DNA of 64,000 bases. It comes from Planctomycetota bacterium. GTDB taxonomy: Bacteria > Planctomycetota > Planctomycetia > Gemmatales > Gemmataceae. Under the pieces are notes generated by a model, which saw only the letters and a program-made list of their open reading frames with translations, searched no databases and was not told the origin of the DNA. Within the stretch, counting starts at the first letter, position 1. Every line of letters starts with the position of its first letter. The stretch is taken from assembly GCA_003671255.1 (NCBI GenBank), contig QWPF01000002.1:33928-97927 (forward strand), in the 5' to 3' direction. Position numbers and translations under genes: made by a program. Positions 52,880-63,404 of this stretch are shown here, one piece after another.

Positions 52880-55800
52880 TTGGGTATAAAATTGAATATT
52901 TTGAACCAACTTCTGTTTTTAGTTATTTTATCTGCAAATGAAAATAGTGAAGTTGATTATAATCGGGACATCAGGCCTATCATTTCCCAAAAATGTTTTA
53001 AGTGTCATGGTTTAGATGATTCGCATCGGAAAGGGAAATTAAGGCTTGATGACAGATCTCATGCTCTAAAAGGCGGAAAATCTGGTAGTCCTGCTATCAT
53101 TTCTGGAAAGCCTGAATCTAGTGAATTATATTTGCGCATAATATCTTCTAATGAATCTGAGCAAATGCCTCCCCCTGCTTCGAAAATTTCTTTGACCACT
53201 GAAGAAAAAACCAAAATTAAAAAATGGATTGAATCTGGAGCTAATTACGAAACCCATTGGGCATTTAGATCCCTCGCTAAACCAATTATCCCAAAAATTA
53301 TTGATAATACATGGCCTGCCAATGAAATTGACTCTTTTGTATTATCAAAACTAGAAACAAATAATAGGAAGCCTTCTCCAGCGGCGGATAAATATTCGTT
53401 GATTCGAAGGGTGTATTTAGACTTATTAGGCTATCCGCCTACCCCCTTGGAAGTTGATTCTTTTATAAATGATAAGCGGGCAGATGCTTATGGCAAATTA
53501 GTCGATGGACTTCTTCAATCAGAACATTACGGAGAACGGTGGGCGCGTAAATGGATGGATCTTGCGCGTTATGCTGATACCAATGGTTACGAAAAAGACC
53601 GTTACAGATCAATCTGGCCTTGGCGTGATTGGTTAATCAAAGCGATCAATTCAGATATGCCATTTAATGACTTTACCATTAAACAATTGGCGGGTGATTT
53701 ACTTTCTAACCCATCTTCCGATGATATTATTGCAACCGGTTTTCATAGAAACACCATGCTTAATGAAGAGGGGGGGATCGATCCTTTAGAGTACAGATAT
53801 TTGGCAATGGTGGATCGTGTTGCAACCACCGGCGTCACATGGTTAGGTCTCACTTATGGATGTGCCCAGTGTCATACGCATAAGTATGATCCAATTACAC
53901 AAAAAGACTATTTCGGATTAATGGCTTTCATGAATAACACATCAGAAATTGATTACGATATTCCATCGGTTTCTATTACTGAAAAGCGAAATTTGATTAA
54001 AACACAATCTGCAAAGTTAAAATCGCAACTGCTTGATGTTTTTTTAAAGACATATAAAGTTGAAGATTCGAAAAATAAAAGCGCATTTGTTGATCAAAAG
54101 ATAGAAAGTTGGATAGAGAAAAAGAGGAAATTAACGAATAACTGGACCATAATTAATCCAATCAGGATGAAATCGAATCTTCCAAAACTTTCTTTGCAAA
54201 ACGATGGAATTATTCTGGTATCTGGGGACATTACAAAGCAGGATTTTTATGAGATTTCTTTTAAAACTGATTTGAAAAACATTTCTGCGATACGGTTGGA
54301 AGCACTGCCTGATGAAAATTTGCCAGGCGGTGGACCAGGATTAGCTTATTACGAAGGTCCTAAGGGTGACTTTTTTCTCTCGAATTTTGAATTGGAAGAC
54401 CAACAAGGAAAGAAAAAGTTCTCAGATGCTAGAGAAAGTTACTTCAAAAATAATTTTGGAGGCAATCCCTCTTCTGCTAAGCAGGCGATTGATGATGATT
54501 TACAAACTGGTTGGTCTTGTGCAGCGAGATATGGCGAAAGGCATGAAGCCATATTCATCATTGATTCTAAAACTGAGTTGTCTTCTGAATTTAAAATTAA
54601 AATGACTTTTGGCAGACATTATGCGTGTTCATTGGGGAAATTTCGGATCTCTGTTTCTCAGGATCATTATGGTTTGCCATCAAATTTTGATGAAGATATT
54701 CAGAAACTCTTATTTAAACCTGTTTCGAAAATGAATAGTTCTGAAAAGGAAAGATTGATCGACGCATTCCTTTTTGATTCGCCAGAACTTAAAGCTGATG
54801 TGGATAAAATTAAACAGTTAAACCAATCAATTCCAGCTTTAGAAAAAACTTTGGTTTTTAAAGAAAGAGAACCTAGTAACAAAAGAATAACTTATCTTCA
54901 TAACCGTGGAGAGTATCTGCAACCCACTGAAGAAATCCTAGCAGATACTCCTTCGTTTTTACCCAAAATTCCTCAAGGTGTAACTAAAGACCGGTTGGCT
55001 TTTGCGAAGTGGGTTGCTTCCGAACAAAATCCTCTTACTGCAAGGGTTTTTGTAAATAGAAACTGGCATACTTTTTTTGGCAGGGGATTTGTCAAGACAA
55101 CCGAAGATTTTGGAATTCAAGGCGACTTCCCTTCTCATCCTGAATTACTTGACTGGCTCAGTAATTATTTTGTAGACAACAATTGGTCTATGAAAAAGCT
55201 TCACAGGCTTATTGTTACAAGTTCAACATATAAACAGTCTTCCTTGATTCTTGATGGTATTGATAAAGATAATGCTCTGCTTGCTCGGGGGCCACGAGTC
55301 AGGCTGGAAGCTGAAATGATCCGTGATTCTGTGTTAAGATCTTGTGGATTGCTTTCAACAAAAATTGGCGGTCCTAGTGTTTATCCTCCGCAACCAAAGG
55401 GAGTAACTTCTGAGGGGACTTATGGCGGTTTGAATTGGAAATCAAGTAATGGGGAAGACCGTTTTCGTAGAGCTATCTACACTTTTAGCAAAAGAACAGC
55501 ACCATATGCCATGTTTAGCACTTTTGATGCACCAAGCGGCGAATCTTGCTTGGCCCGAAGAGAAGCATCCAACACACCTCTACAAGCGTTAACATTATTA
55601 AATGACATTGTAATAATGGAAGCTGCGCAGGGATTTGCCAAAACAATTACAACCAATCAAAAAACTTTAGACGAAAATCTTCATCTGGTATTTAGATCGA
55701 TTCTGACAAGGCCCGCCAGTAACGAAGAGTTAACCCTTTTAAGGTATTTTTATACGACCACATTAATCCAATTAAAGCAAAACCCTGAAGCATTAGTGAA

Positions 55801-55900
55801 AATTACAGGATCTGTTCAGGATAAATCTATTGAACAAACTGCGTGGGTACTAATGGTTCGTTCGTTATTAAATCTTGATGAAGCATTAGTGAAAAGATAA
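52880..55900 (+). CDS. PSD1 (planctomycete cytochrome c, DUF1549/DUF1553) protein, copy 1
   Basis: A 1006-residue exported protein. The N-terminal hydrophobic segment is a signal peptide, followed by the PSCyt1-type heme domain with CFKCH starting at Cys39. DUF1549 follows (about 140-340, ERWARKWMDLARYADTNGYEKD, with a second CxxCH motif, CAQCH, at Cys328). A middle carbohydrate-binding-like insert (about 440-600) precedes DUF1553 (about 690-1000, LTARVFVNRNWHTFFGRG, NTPLQALTLLND). Its biochemical function is unknown; heme motifs point to electron transfer outside the cytoplasm. TTG 52880 has no ribosome binding site, so the start is uncertain; TTG 52892 is another option. Paired with the DUF1501 gene. 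Confidence 0.88.
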   Translation: MGIKLNILNQLLFLVILSANENSEVDYNRDIRPIISQKCFKCHGLDDSHRKGKLRLDDRSHALKGGKSGSPAIISGKPESSELYLRIISSNESEQMPPPASKISLTTEEKTKIKKWIESGANYETHWAFRSLAKPIIPKIIDNTWPANEIDSFVLSKLETNNRKPSPAADKYSLIRRVYLDLLGYPPTPLEVDSFINDKRADAYGKLVDGLLQSEHYGERWARKWMDLARYADTNGYEKDRYRSIWPWRDWLIKAINSDMPFNDFTIKQLAGDLLSNPSSDDIIATGFHRNTMLNEEGGIDPLEYRYLAMVDRVATTGVTWLGLTYGCAQCHTHKYDPITQKDYFGLMAFMNNTSEIDYDIPSVSITEKRNLIKTQSAKLKSQLLDVFLKTYKVEDSKNKSAFVDQKIESWIEKKRKLTNNWTIINPIRMKSNLPKLSLQNDGIILVSGDITKQDFYEISFKTDLKNISAIRLEALPDENLPGGGPGLAYYEGPKGDFFLSNFELEDQQGKKKFSDARESYFKNNFGGNPSSAKQAIDDDLQTGWSCAARYGERHEAIFIIDSKTELSSEFKIKMTFGRHYACSLGKFRISVSQDHYGLPSNFDEDIQKLLFKPVSKMNSSEKERLIDAFLFDSPELKADVDKIKQLNQSIPALEKTLVFKEREPSNKRITYLHNRGEYLQPTEEILADTPSFLPKIPQGVTKDRLAFAKWVASEQNPLTARVFVNRNWHTFFGRGFVKTTEDFGIQGDFPSHPELLDWLSNYFVDNNWSMKKLHRLIVTSSTYKQSSLILDGIDKDNALLARGPRVRLEAEMIRDSVLRSCGLLSTKIGGPSVYPPQPKGVTSEGTYGGLNWKSSNGEDRFRRAIYTFSKRTAPYAMFSTFDAPSGESCLARREASNTPLQALTLLNDIVIMEAAQGFAKTITTNQKTLDENLHLVFRSILTRPASNEELTLLRYFYTTTLIQLKQNPEALVKITGSVQDKSIEQTAWVLMVRSLLNLDEALVKR

Positions 55901-55918
55901 TTTCAGGAGAGTGTTATT

Positions 55919-57310
55919 TTGAATGCTGCTCGACGATGGTTTTTGAAAGAGTGTGCTCAAGGTATAGGCAAAATTGCCTTAGGAAGCCTTATTTCTGGGG
56001 GCGCGATTGCTGGTGTTTCTGCAAAGAAACCTCCGATTAAACCCAAAGCTAAAAATGTTATTCACTTATTCATGGCTGGTGCCCCAAGCCAGCTTGATTT
56101 GTTTGATTACAAGCCTCAATTATCAAAGATTGAAGGAAAGCCAATCCCACCTAGTGTTATTGGCAATCAAAGATATGCGTTTATTCGTTCTGATGCAGCG
56201 GTTCTGGGACCAAGATTTAAATTTTCAAAACATGGAAATAGTGGAATTGAGATTGCTGATACTTTGCCTTGGTTGGGGAAAATTGCAGATGAAGTTTGCA
56301 TTGTTAAATCAATGCGAACTGACCAATTCAATCATGCTCCTGCCCAGATCTTCTTTAATACTGGTTTCCAGCAACCGGGACGACCCAGCATCGGTTCATG
56401 GGTTGTTTATGGGTTGGGGAGTGAATCCCATAATCTTCCGGCTTTCGTTGTCATGAGCACAGGTAGTGGAATCAGTGGTGGATCTGCTTGCTGGTCGAGT
56501 GGGTTTCTTCCAGGAATTCATACCGGGGTACGATTTCGTAATCAAGGCGATCCTATTTTAAATATTTCCAGTCCTGATGGTATAACTTCAAATATGCAGC
56601 GGAGCTCAATCGATCTTATTCAGGATTTAAATAAACTTGGTTCTCAAAAAAGTTTTGATCCTGAAATTCTTACTCGAATTGACCAATATGAAATGGCTTT
56701 CAAGCTTCAAACTTCTGCTCCAGAGTTAATAGACTTGAAATCTGAATCAAAACAAACATTTGATCTATATGGCTGTGATCCTGATAAACCCTCTTTTGCA
56801 CGAGCTTGCCTTTTGGCTAGACGAATGATTGAACGGGGCGTTCGATTTATTAATATTTATCACGAGGGATGGGATGCGCATTCCGATGTTCAAGGCAATT
56901 GTAGAAATAATTGTAAAATCACGGATCAAGCAAGTAGTGCGCTTGTCATGGATTTAAAACAGAGAGGCATGCTTGATGATACTTTGGTAATATGGGGTGG
57001 TGAATTTGGCAGGACTCCAATGGTTGAAACTAGTCAAGCTTTGGGCAGGTCCCTTGGCCGTGACCATCATCCCCAAGCTTTTTCCCTTTGGATGGCAGGC
57101 GGTGGTATCAAGCGGGGGGCAACTTATGGGGAAACTGATGAACTTGGGTTTCACATTATCAAAGATCCTGTTCATGTTCGTGATTTACATGCAACGATTT
57201 TGCATTTGCTTGGTTTTGATCATGAAACTTTTAGTTATAATCTTCAGGGGCTTGATTTCAAGCTTACAGGAGTGGAGCACGCTTCTATCGTTAAAGGTAT
57301 TTTATCTTAG
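55919..57310 (+). CDS. Tat-exported DUF1501 protein, copy 1
   Basis: A 463-residue member of the DUF1501 family, which has the alkaline-phosphatase/sulfatase-like fold. It opens with a twin-arginine-type signal (ARRWFLKECAQGIGKIALGSL). Conserved stretches include HLFMAGAPSQLDLFDYKP, PSIGSWVVYGLGSE, LPAFVVMSTG, VIWGGEFGRTPMVE and GRDHHPQAFSLWMAGGG. TTG 55919 follows CAGGAGAGTG. It is 18 bp downstream of the PSD1 gene. Function unknown; the steady pairing implies a joint exported complex or pathway. Confidence 0.9.
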   Translation: MNAARRWFLKECAQGIGKIALGSLISGGAIAGVSAKKPPIKPKAKNVIHLFMAGAPSQLDLFDYKPQLSKIEGKPIPPSVIGNQRYAFIRSDAAVLGPRFKFSKHGNSGIEIADTLPWLGKIADEVCIVKSMRTDQFNHAPAQIFFNTGFQQPGRPSIGSWVVYGLGSESHNLPAFVVMSTGSGISGGSACWSSGFLPGIHTGVRFRNQGDPILNISSPDGITSNMQRSSIDLIQDLNKLGSQKSFDPEILTRIDQYEMAFKLQTSAPELIDLKSESKQTFDLYGCDPDKPSFARACLLARRMIERGVRFINIYHEGWDAHSDVQGNCRNNCKITDQASSALVMDLKQRGMLDDTLVIWGGEFGRTPMVETSQALGRSLGRDHHPQAFSLWMAGGGIKRGATYGETDELGFHIIKDPVHVRDLHATILHLLGFDHETFSYNLQGLDFKLTGVEHASIVKGILS

Positions 57311-57328
57311 GCATATATAGGCGGATTT

Positions 57329-60300
57329 ATGAACATGCGAATTATTCCACTTTCTAAAATGATTATTATGCCTTTTATCGTTTTAATTTTGGTCACACCA
57401 TTTACACGAGCTGTTGAAATTGATTTTAACAGACAAATTCGCCCCATCCTTTCTGAGAATTGTTTTCAATGCCATGGGCCAGATCAAACACACCGTAAAG
57501 GTAATTATCGGCTTGATACTAAAGAGGGAATTTTTGCAGTTGGTAAATCAGGATCTAAAAATATTTTGGTGCGAGATGCAAAAAACAGCGAATTCTTTCA
57601 CCGAATTGAAGCAACTGATCAAGCGATTATGCCCCCCATCAAGTCTGGTAAAAAACTTAATGCAGACCAAATCAAGTTAATTCAACAATGGATTAATGAA
57701 GGCGCAAATTATGGTGAGCATTGGGCTTTTGTTGCTCCAAAATCCAGCGCTGTTCCCGCTGTTACCAACAAGCAGTGGATTAAAAATCCTATCGATGCTT
57801 TTGTCCTTAATAAACTTGATTTAAATAATATCAAACCTTCGCCTCAAGCTTCCAAAGAAATTTTAATTCGAAGGTTGACTCTCGATTTAATTGGCTTACC
57901 CCCAAGCTTAAAAGAAGTTGATGACTTTCTTCGCGATGATTCTCCAGAAGCGTATGAAAAAATTGTCGATCGTTTGCTTGCTTCAAGTCAATATGGTGAA
58001 CGAATGGCCATGCAGTGGCTTGATTATGCAAGGTTTGCTGATAGTAATGGCTTTCAAACCGATTCAAGTAGAAGTATGTGGCCCTGGCGAGATTGGGTCA
58101 TCAATGCCTACAATAAAAATATGCCATTTGATCAGTTTACCATTGAGCAAATTGCTGGTGATATGCTCCCTAATGCAACCAAATCTCAAATCATTGCAAC
58201 AGGTTTTAATCGAAACCATAGGCTTAATGGTGAAGGCGGCCTGATTGCAGAAGAGTGGCGTATTGAGAATGTGATCGATCGGGTTGATACCACCAGCCAG
58301 ACTTGGTTGGGCCTTACCATTGCTTGTGCTCGATGTCATGATCATAAGTATGATCCTATATCTCAAAAAGAATTTTATCAATTTTTTGCTCTATTTAATA
58401 ATCTTCATGAAAGTGGGACTTTGGCAGGTAATAAAACAGGTGGTAATACTGATCCTGTTGAGGAAATTGAACTCCCTTTGCAAAGTGAAGAATCATTAAA
58501 AATTCAACTTGCAATCAAAGAGCAAGAAGCTTTAATTCTAAAACTTGATGGAAAAGTAGATGATCTGATCAAGGAATGGGAACCAACATTTAAAGCGAAA
58601 ACTAAATCAACTGATAATGTTTGGATTCCTTTAACCCCTATTAATGTAAAATCAGAAGGTGGCGCAAAATTCAGCAAGCTTTCAGATGGATCTTATCTTG
58701 CTGCAGGAAAAAATCCGCCTAATGATGTCTACACCATTATTTCTCCCATTTCCAAGGGTTCTTTTTCAGCAATTTTGTTGGAATGCTTTCCAGATCCCTC
58801 CTTGCCCAATCAAAGTTTGGGACGGTTTTCTAATGGGAACTTTGTGCTCTCAAAAATTGAAGCAGAGTTATCTTCCCCATCTTTAAAATCACCTCTTAAA
58901 ATATCTTTCAATAAAGCGATTGCGGATTATTCGCAGAAAGGTTGGGATATTACTAATGTCGTAGGCAATGATTCTTCCAAAGGCTGGGCTGTTGATGGGC
59001 CGACTCGACGGGATAATACTAAAGCTATGTTTGTATCGCCTCAGTTGGTTGATATTCCGGAAAATGCCACAATAAAAATTAGTTTGTCTCACCAAGCTTT
59101 ATCCCAGCATAATATTGGTCGTTTCAGGATTGCTATTTCATCAGTTCCAGGAGAATTAATTACCCTCAATGGTATTCAGATACCCCTAAATGTTACTAAA
59201 ATAATTGATATTGATATCCAGAAAAGATCTGTCCAACAAAAAGAAGAACTTAGAAAATATTTCAAAACTTCTTCTTTCAATGAATATAAAGTTGCAAGCG
59301 ATAAACTTGTGATGCTTAAAAATAATCTTTCAGAAAGTAAGAAAAATATCCCCGGTGTTATGGTAATGAAAGAAGGACCAGTTAGAGATACTTTCATGCT
59401 AATTAGGGGCGAATACGACAAAAAAGGCCCTAAGGTGGTTTCGGGACTTCCTTCGGTTCTGCCACCTCTTCCAAAAGATAAACCTATGAACCGTTTGGGC
59501 CTCGCCTATTGGATGGCGGACTCTTCAAATCCTTTGACTTCTAGAGTTTGGGTCAACCGGATGTGGGAGAAGTTTTTTGGATATGGTTTAGTTCGAACCA
59601 GCGAAAATTTTGGAGCTCAATCAGAATTTCCTACGCATCCCGAATTACTTGATTGGCTTGCAACTAAATTCGTTTCATTGAATTGGGATATGAAAGCCAT
59701 GCAAAAATTAGTGGTGATGAGTTCGGTTTATCAACAGTCTTCCAACCTTAATCCCACCTTGCTAAATATTGACCCTGAAAACCGACTGCTTGCAAGAGGT
59801 TCTAGGCTTCGTCTCTCAGGCGAAACTCTTAGAGATCAGGCCCTTTCGGCAAGTGGGTTATTGGTGAATAAAACGGGCGGTCCTTCCGTTCGCCCTTATA
59901 TGCCTGAAGGTGTTTGGGATGAAACAAGTCGTTACGGCGATCTTAGAAATTACAAAAATGACAAAGGCGAAGCCCTTTACCGAAGGACAATGTACACGAT
60001 TTGGAAAAGGACAGCAGCTCCTCCAACGATGCTTCTTTTTGATGCGCCTAACCGTGAAGCTTGCAGCGTTAAACGGTCTAGAACAAATACCCCACTTCAA
60101 GCGTTAGCATTATTAAACGAAGTTACTTATGTTGAAGCAGCCCGAAAACTCGCTGAGAAAATGATTCGAGAAGGTGGTAATACACCTGATGATAAATTAA
60201 TCACGGGTTTTAGAATCGTCACAGGCAGGCGCCCTGATGCATCAGAACTTGCGATATTGCTCAAAGGGTTTCACAAAGATTATGCAGAATTTAAATTGAA

Positions 60301-60436
60301 ACCTGAAAATGCAAAGCGATTTACCTCATTGGGTGAATCTCCACTTGCTAATACGATGGATATTTTTGAATTGGCAGCTTTTACCTTATCTGCCAACATT
60401 CTTCTAAACCTAGATGAAGTAGTAAATAGAGAGTAA
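57329..60436 (+). CDS. PSD1 (planctomycete cytochrome c, DUF1549/DUF1553) protein, copy 2
   Basis: A 1035-residue paralogue of the protein at 52880-55900. It has a signal peptide (MIIMPFIVLILVTPFTRAVE), the first heme motif CFQCH starting at Cys45, DUF1549 with ERMAMQWLDYARFADSNGFQTD, a second heme motif CARCH at Cys333, a middle insert, and DUF1553 (LTSRVWVNRMWEKFFGYG, TNTPLQALALLNE). ATG 57329 has AGGCGG upstream. The two copies share domain order and spacing but differ widely in the middle insert, so the duplication is not recent. Followed by its DUF1501 partner after 21-30 bp. Confidence 0.9.
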   Translation: MNMRIIPLSKMIIMPFIVLILVTPFTRAVEIDFNRQIRPILSENCFQCHGPDQTHRKGNYRLDTKEGIFAVGKSGSKNILVRDAKNSEFFHRIEATDQAIMPPIKSGKKLNADQIKLIQQWINEGANYGEHWAFVAPKSSAVPAVTNKQWIKNPIDAFVLNKLDLNNIKPSPQASKEILIRRLTLDLIGLPPSLKEVDDFLRDDSPEAYEKIVDRLLASSQYGERMAMQWLDYARFADSNGFQTDSSRSMWPWRDWVINAYNKNMPFDQFTIEQIAGDMLPNATKSQIIATGFNRNHRLNGEGGLIAEEWRIENVIDRVDTTSQTWLGLTIACARCHDHKYDPISQKEFYQFFALFNNLHESGTLAGNKTGGNTDPVEEIELPLQSEESLKIQLAIKEQEALILKLDGKVDDLIKEWEPTFKAKTKSTDNVWIPLTPINVKSEGGAKFSKLSDGSYLAAGKNPPNDVYTIISPISKGSFSAILLECFPDPSLPNQSLGRFSNGNFVLSKIEAELSSPSLKSPLKISFNKAIADYSQKGWDITNVVGNDSSKGWAVDGPTRRDNTKAMFVSPQLVDIPENATIKISLSHQALSQHNIGRFRIAISSVPGELITLNGIQIPLNVTKIIDIDIQKRSVQQKEELRKYFKTSSFNEYKVASDKLVMLKNNLSESKKNIPGVMVMKEGPVRDTFMLIRGEYDKKGPKVVSGLPSVLPPLPKDKPMNRLGLAYWMADSSNPLTSRVWVNRMWEKFFGYGLVRTSENFGAQSEFPTHPELLDWLATKFVSLNWDMKAMQKLVVMSSVYQQSSNLNPTLLNIDPENRLLARGSRLRLSGETLRDQALSASGLLVNKTGGPSVRPYMPEGVWDETSRYGDLRNYKNDKGEALYRRTMYTIWKRTAAPPTMLLFDAPNREACSVKRSRTNTPLQALALLNEVTYVEAARKLAEKMIREGGNTPDDKLITGFRIVTGRRPDASELAILLKGFHKDYAEFKLKPENAKRFTSLGESPLANTMDIFELAAFTLSANILLNLDEVVNRE

Positions 60437-60466
60437 TTTTGGTACCTTTTTTTAGGCGTGATAGCA

Positions 60467-61900
60467 ATGAAACTTTCAAGTCTTTTGCAATTTCAAGATC
60501 AATTGAACCGAAGAACTTTTTTTAAAGGCGCTTCTTCGGTGATGACTGCTGCTGCAATGAATTCCTTATTGCCCCAGGATTTATTAGGAAATACAACTAA
60601 CATTAAACCCAAAGCGAAAAGGGTTATTTATTTATTTCAGTCTGGGGCACCTTCCCAGATGGATTTGTTTGACAATAAGCCTGCAATGATTGCCAGAAAA
60701 GGGGAGGATCTTCCTGATTCCATACGAAAAGGCCAACGCCTAACAACTATGACTTCAGGTCAATCCAAATTCCCTATCGCACCTTCAATTTTTAAATTCG
60801 CAAAACATGGAAAGTCTGGAATGGAGTTAAGTGAATTAATTCCTGCAATATCTTCTGTCTCTGATGAATTAACCCTTGTTCGATCCATGCATACAGAAGC
60901 AATTAATCATGACCCTGCGATTACTTTTTGCCAAACAGGTTCTCAATTAGCTGGAAAACCAAGCATTGGTTCATGGGTCAGTTATGGATTAGGTAGCGAA
61001 AACAAGGAACTTCCAGCCTATGTTGTTCTTACCTCGTTTGGTAGTGGCAGGCCTGATGATCAACCTCTCTATGATCGTCTTTGGAGTGCTGGTTTTCTTC
61101 CTTCAAAACACCAAGGAATAAAATTTCGTAATAAAGGCGATGCCGTTTTGTATTTATCAAACCCCGCGGGTTTGGAATCCGGTGCAAGAAGAGATTCGCT
61201 TGATAGAATTGCCGCTCTCAACAACAAACATTTTGATGCTGTTGGTGATCCAGAAATTCAAACAAGAATAAGCCAGTATGAAATGGCATTTAGAATGCAA
61301 ACTAGTGTTCCTGATTTGCTCGACATTACCAAAGAACCCAAGCACATCATGGATCTTTACGGCCCCGATGTTTCCAAACCTGGAAGTTATGCTTCCAATT
61401 GCTTGCTGGCGCGAAGGCTTGCGGAGCGTAATGTAAGATTTATACAGCTCTTTCATATGGGCTGGGATCATCATGGCGGATTGCCTAATGCTATTCGAGG
61501 GCAGTGTAATGATACAGATCGGGCAACTGCAGCTTTGATTACTGATCTTAAACAGCGAGGACTATTGGAAGATACCCTGATAGTCTGGGGAGGGGAATTT
61601 GGTCGAACCATTTATTCGCAAGGCGGTATTACGGAGAATAATTATGGGAGAGATCATCATCCCCGTTGTTATTCTATTTTACTCGCAGGGGCAGGTATTA
61701 AAAAAGGTTTTACTTATGGTGCCACAGATGATTTCTGCTACAACATCACCGAAAATCCTATCAGTGTATATGATTTAAATGCAACAATTTTAAACCAACT
61801 TGGAATGAATCACGATTCATTGACATTTAAATTTCAGGGACTTAATGCCAAGTTGACCGGTGTAGAACCTTCAAAAATTATTAAAGATATTTTGATATAA
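60467..61900 (+). CDS. Tat-exported DUF1501 protein, copy 2
   Basis: A 477-residue DUF1501 protein with a classic twin-arginine signal, NRRTFFKGASSVMTAAAMNSL. Matching motifs are YLFQSGAPSQMDLFDNKP, PSIGSWVSYGLGSE, LPAYVVLTS, IVWGGEFGRTIYSQ and GRDHHPRCYSILLAGAG. ATG 60467 is preferred over GTG 60458, which abuts the AGGC site. Last gene of the tandem PSD1-DUF1501 set; it is convergent with the BBP7 gene. Confidence 0.9.
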   Translation: MKLSSLLQFQDQLNRRTFFKGASSVMTAAAMNSLLPQDLLGNTTNIKPKAKRVIYLFQSGAPSQMDLFDNKPAMIARKGEDLPDSIRKGQRLTTMTSGQSKFPIAPSIFKFAKHGKSGMELSELIPAISSVSDELTLVRSMHTEAINHDPAITFCQTGSQLAGKPSIGSWVSYGLGSENKELPAYVVLTSFGSGRPDDQPLYDRLWSAGFLPSKHQGIKFRNKGDAVLYLSNPAGLESGARRDSLDRIAALNNKHFDAVGDPEIQTRISQYEMAFRMQTSVPDLLDITKEPKHIMDLYGPDVSKPGSYASNCLLARRLAERNVRFIQLFHMGWDHHGGLPNAIRGQCNDTDRATAALITDLKQRGLLEDTLIVWGGEFGRTIYSQGGITENNYGRDHHPRCYSILLAGAGIKKGFTYGATDDFCYNITENPISVYDLNATILNQLGMNHDSLTFKFQGLNAKLTGVEPSKIIKDILI

Positions 61901-61950
61901 TAAAAGCTTTTGTGTAATTAAATCTTGGAATTAAACAAGGTCTTTTACTT

Positions 61951-63183
61951 TTAGTAGTTGTATTCCAAGCTGAAATTAAGGCCTTGAGCCCAGATTGCGC
62001 TTTGGGCCATGCTAAGTGAAGGCCTAGCTGGTCCGCCAGTTGTTGAAGAGCCAGGAATAAGATTTGGGTTAATCGTAGTATCAACCATGTTTGCAGATCT
62101 TACCACACCGCTCCAAACCAAGAAGTTGTATCCCAAACTCGCCTTAATTGAATCGGTAATCATGTACCCTGCTCTGGTATTTAATTGTGGGATAATCGAA
62201 ACAGCCTTATTGCCTACATCTCCAATATTACTGGATAAAGCGTAAAGCCCACCAACCGAACTGATGCTGTCGGTGCCTGGTACAAAGGTTGTGGTGCTAC
62301 CATTAATTTTCACATTACTTTGAGTAATCCCCAATGCAATGCGAAACGAAGATTGAAAAGAGAATTTACCGGTGTTGTATTCCCCTGCGAATCCTGTGTC
62401 AAAACCATTAAATGTATTCGATGAGCTAAATCTGTCTGATGCATTGATTGTGGTACCAACTGCAACGAAATTTGTATTATCAGGGTTTATGCTAGTTAAG
62501 TTTGAGTCAATATTTACCTTATCAGAGAAAGTCATTGCGCGGTAACCAACAAGGGCATCAAGTCTAAAATTGCTAGTTTGAAAAGAGGTAAGATTCTGTC
62601 TTAAACCAATACCGCCGCCTACAAATCCGTTGGTTGCAACTTGAGCAGAAATACTCCCGGAAACATCGCCTGGATAAGCAATGCGAACAGCAGAAGGTGT
62701 TCCGTCAAGCGCATTATTAAATGGGCGTGCAAGAATTGTAGAACCATCTGAGACTTGATTGTATGATTCGGTGAGATTCTGCAAGAAAAAGAAATCCGCT
62801 TCGACCGCAATATCTTTTGCGTTATCAAGCCAATAACCTGCGGAGAACTTTCCACCAGTACGCATGCCATCATTGGCCCATGCCCCCCCGATGATTGTTG
62901 AGGTGCCAGGTGCTCCTAGTACTCCAGCTTGGCTTGCGCTTGTTCCGGCAGGATTGGTGGTTGCGATTGCGGGTAAATTTTGGCCCCTCATCCACCAAAG
63001 TAAAAATTCTGCATCAGCCCATGATTTGCTTCTGGCATTTGGTTGAGCATTATTAAGTGCGTCGTTTACTTCAGCGACTTCGGTTTTGCTGGCTGCAGGT
63101 GCATTATCACCGGGTAATTCTTTTTGACCATAAGCCAATGAAGTGATCGCCAACAATGCAAATAAAGCCTTCAAGTTTTTCAT
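61951..63183 (-). CDS. BBP7-type outer-membrane beta-barrel protein
   Basis: A 410-residue exported protein. The signal peptide is MKNLKALFALLAITSLAYGQ, from ATG 63183 with GGGAG seven bases upstream; an ORF continuing to 63318 is not used. RSKSWADAEFLLWWMRGQNLP is the BBP7 family entry motif. The rest alternates short hydrophobic strands and polar turns and ends in an aromatic residue (NFSLEYNY), as in barrel porins. Planctomycete BBP7 proteins are abundant outer-membrane proteins of unknown substrate. Confidence 0.86.
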   Translation of the reverse strand: MKNLKALFALLAITSLAYGQKELPGDNAPAASKTEVAEVNDALNNAQPNARSKSWADAEFLLWWMRGQNLPAIATTNPAGTSASQAGVLGAPGTSTIIGGAWANDGMRTGGKFSAGYWLDNAKDIAVEADFFFLQNLTESYNQVSDGSTILARPFNNALDGTPSAVRIAYPGDVSGSISAQVATNGFVGGGIGLRQNLTSFQTSNFRLDALVGYRAMTFSDKVNIDSNLTSINPDNTNFVAVGTTINASDRFSSSNTFNGFDTGFAGEYNTGKFSFQSSFRIALGITQSNVKINGSTTTFVPGTDSISSVGGLYALSSNIGDVGNKAVSIIPQLNTRAGYMITDSIKASLGYNFLVWSGVVRSANMVDTTINPNLIPGSSTTGGPARPSLSMAQSAIWAQGLNFSLEYNY

Positions 63184-63404
63184 AATTATCTCCCAAGACC
63201 ATGCAAAAAGTTTGGTAGTTTTCATTACACTTAAATAAATGCCTACCACCACACAATAGTTATCGGCAATAAGCTGGGTCAACTTTGCTAATTTTGTGGA
63301 AAAGAACAGTTGTACCAAATTTAATTGGAATTATAGATATAGGGGTTGTTAGGTTGGTGCGAGGCGGGGGTTTGGGCGTGTTTGTTTTGGAATATTAAAT
63401 ATTT
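63184..63404. other. Non-coding region upstream of BBP7 and the surface-protein gene
   Basis: Divergent region of about 220 bp, part of the 337-bp gap. It holds a short GC-rich stretch (about 63360-63385, GGCGGGGG) against the AT-rich background, with GGCGGG (63363-63368) inverted as CCCGCC (63423-63428). The right arm abuts the -10 box of the surface-protein promoter. No gene seen. Confidence 0.4.
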
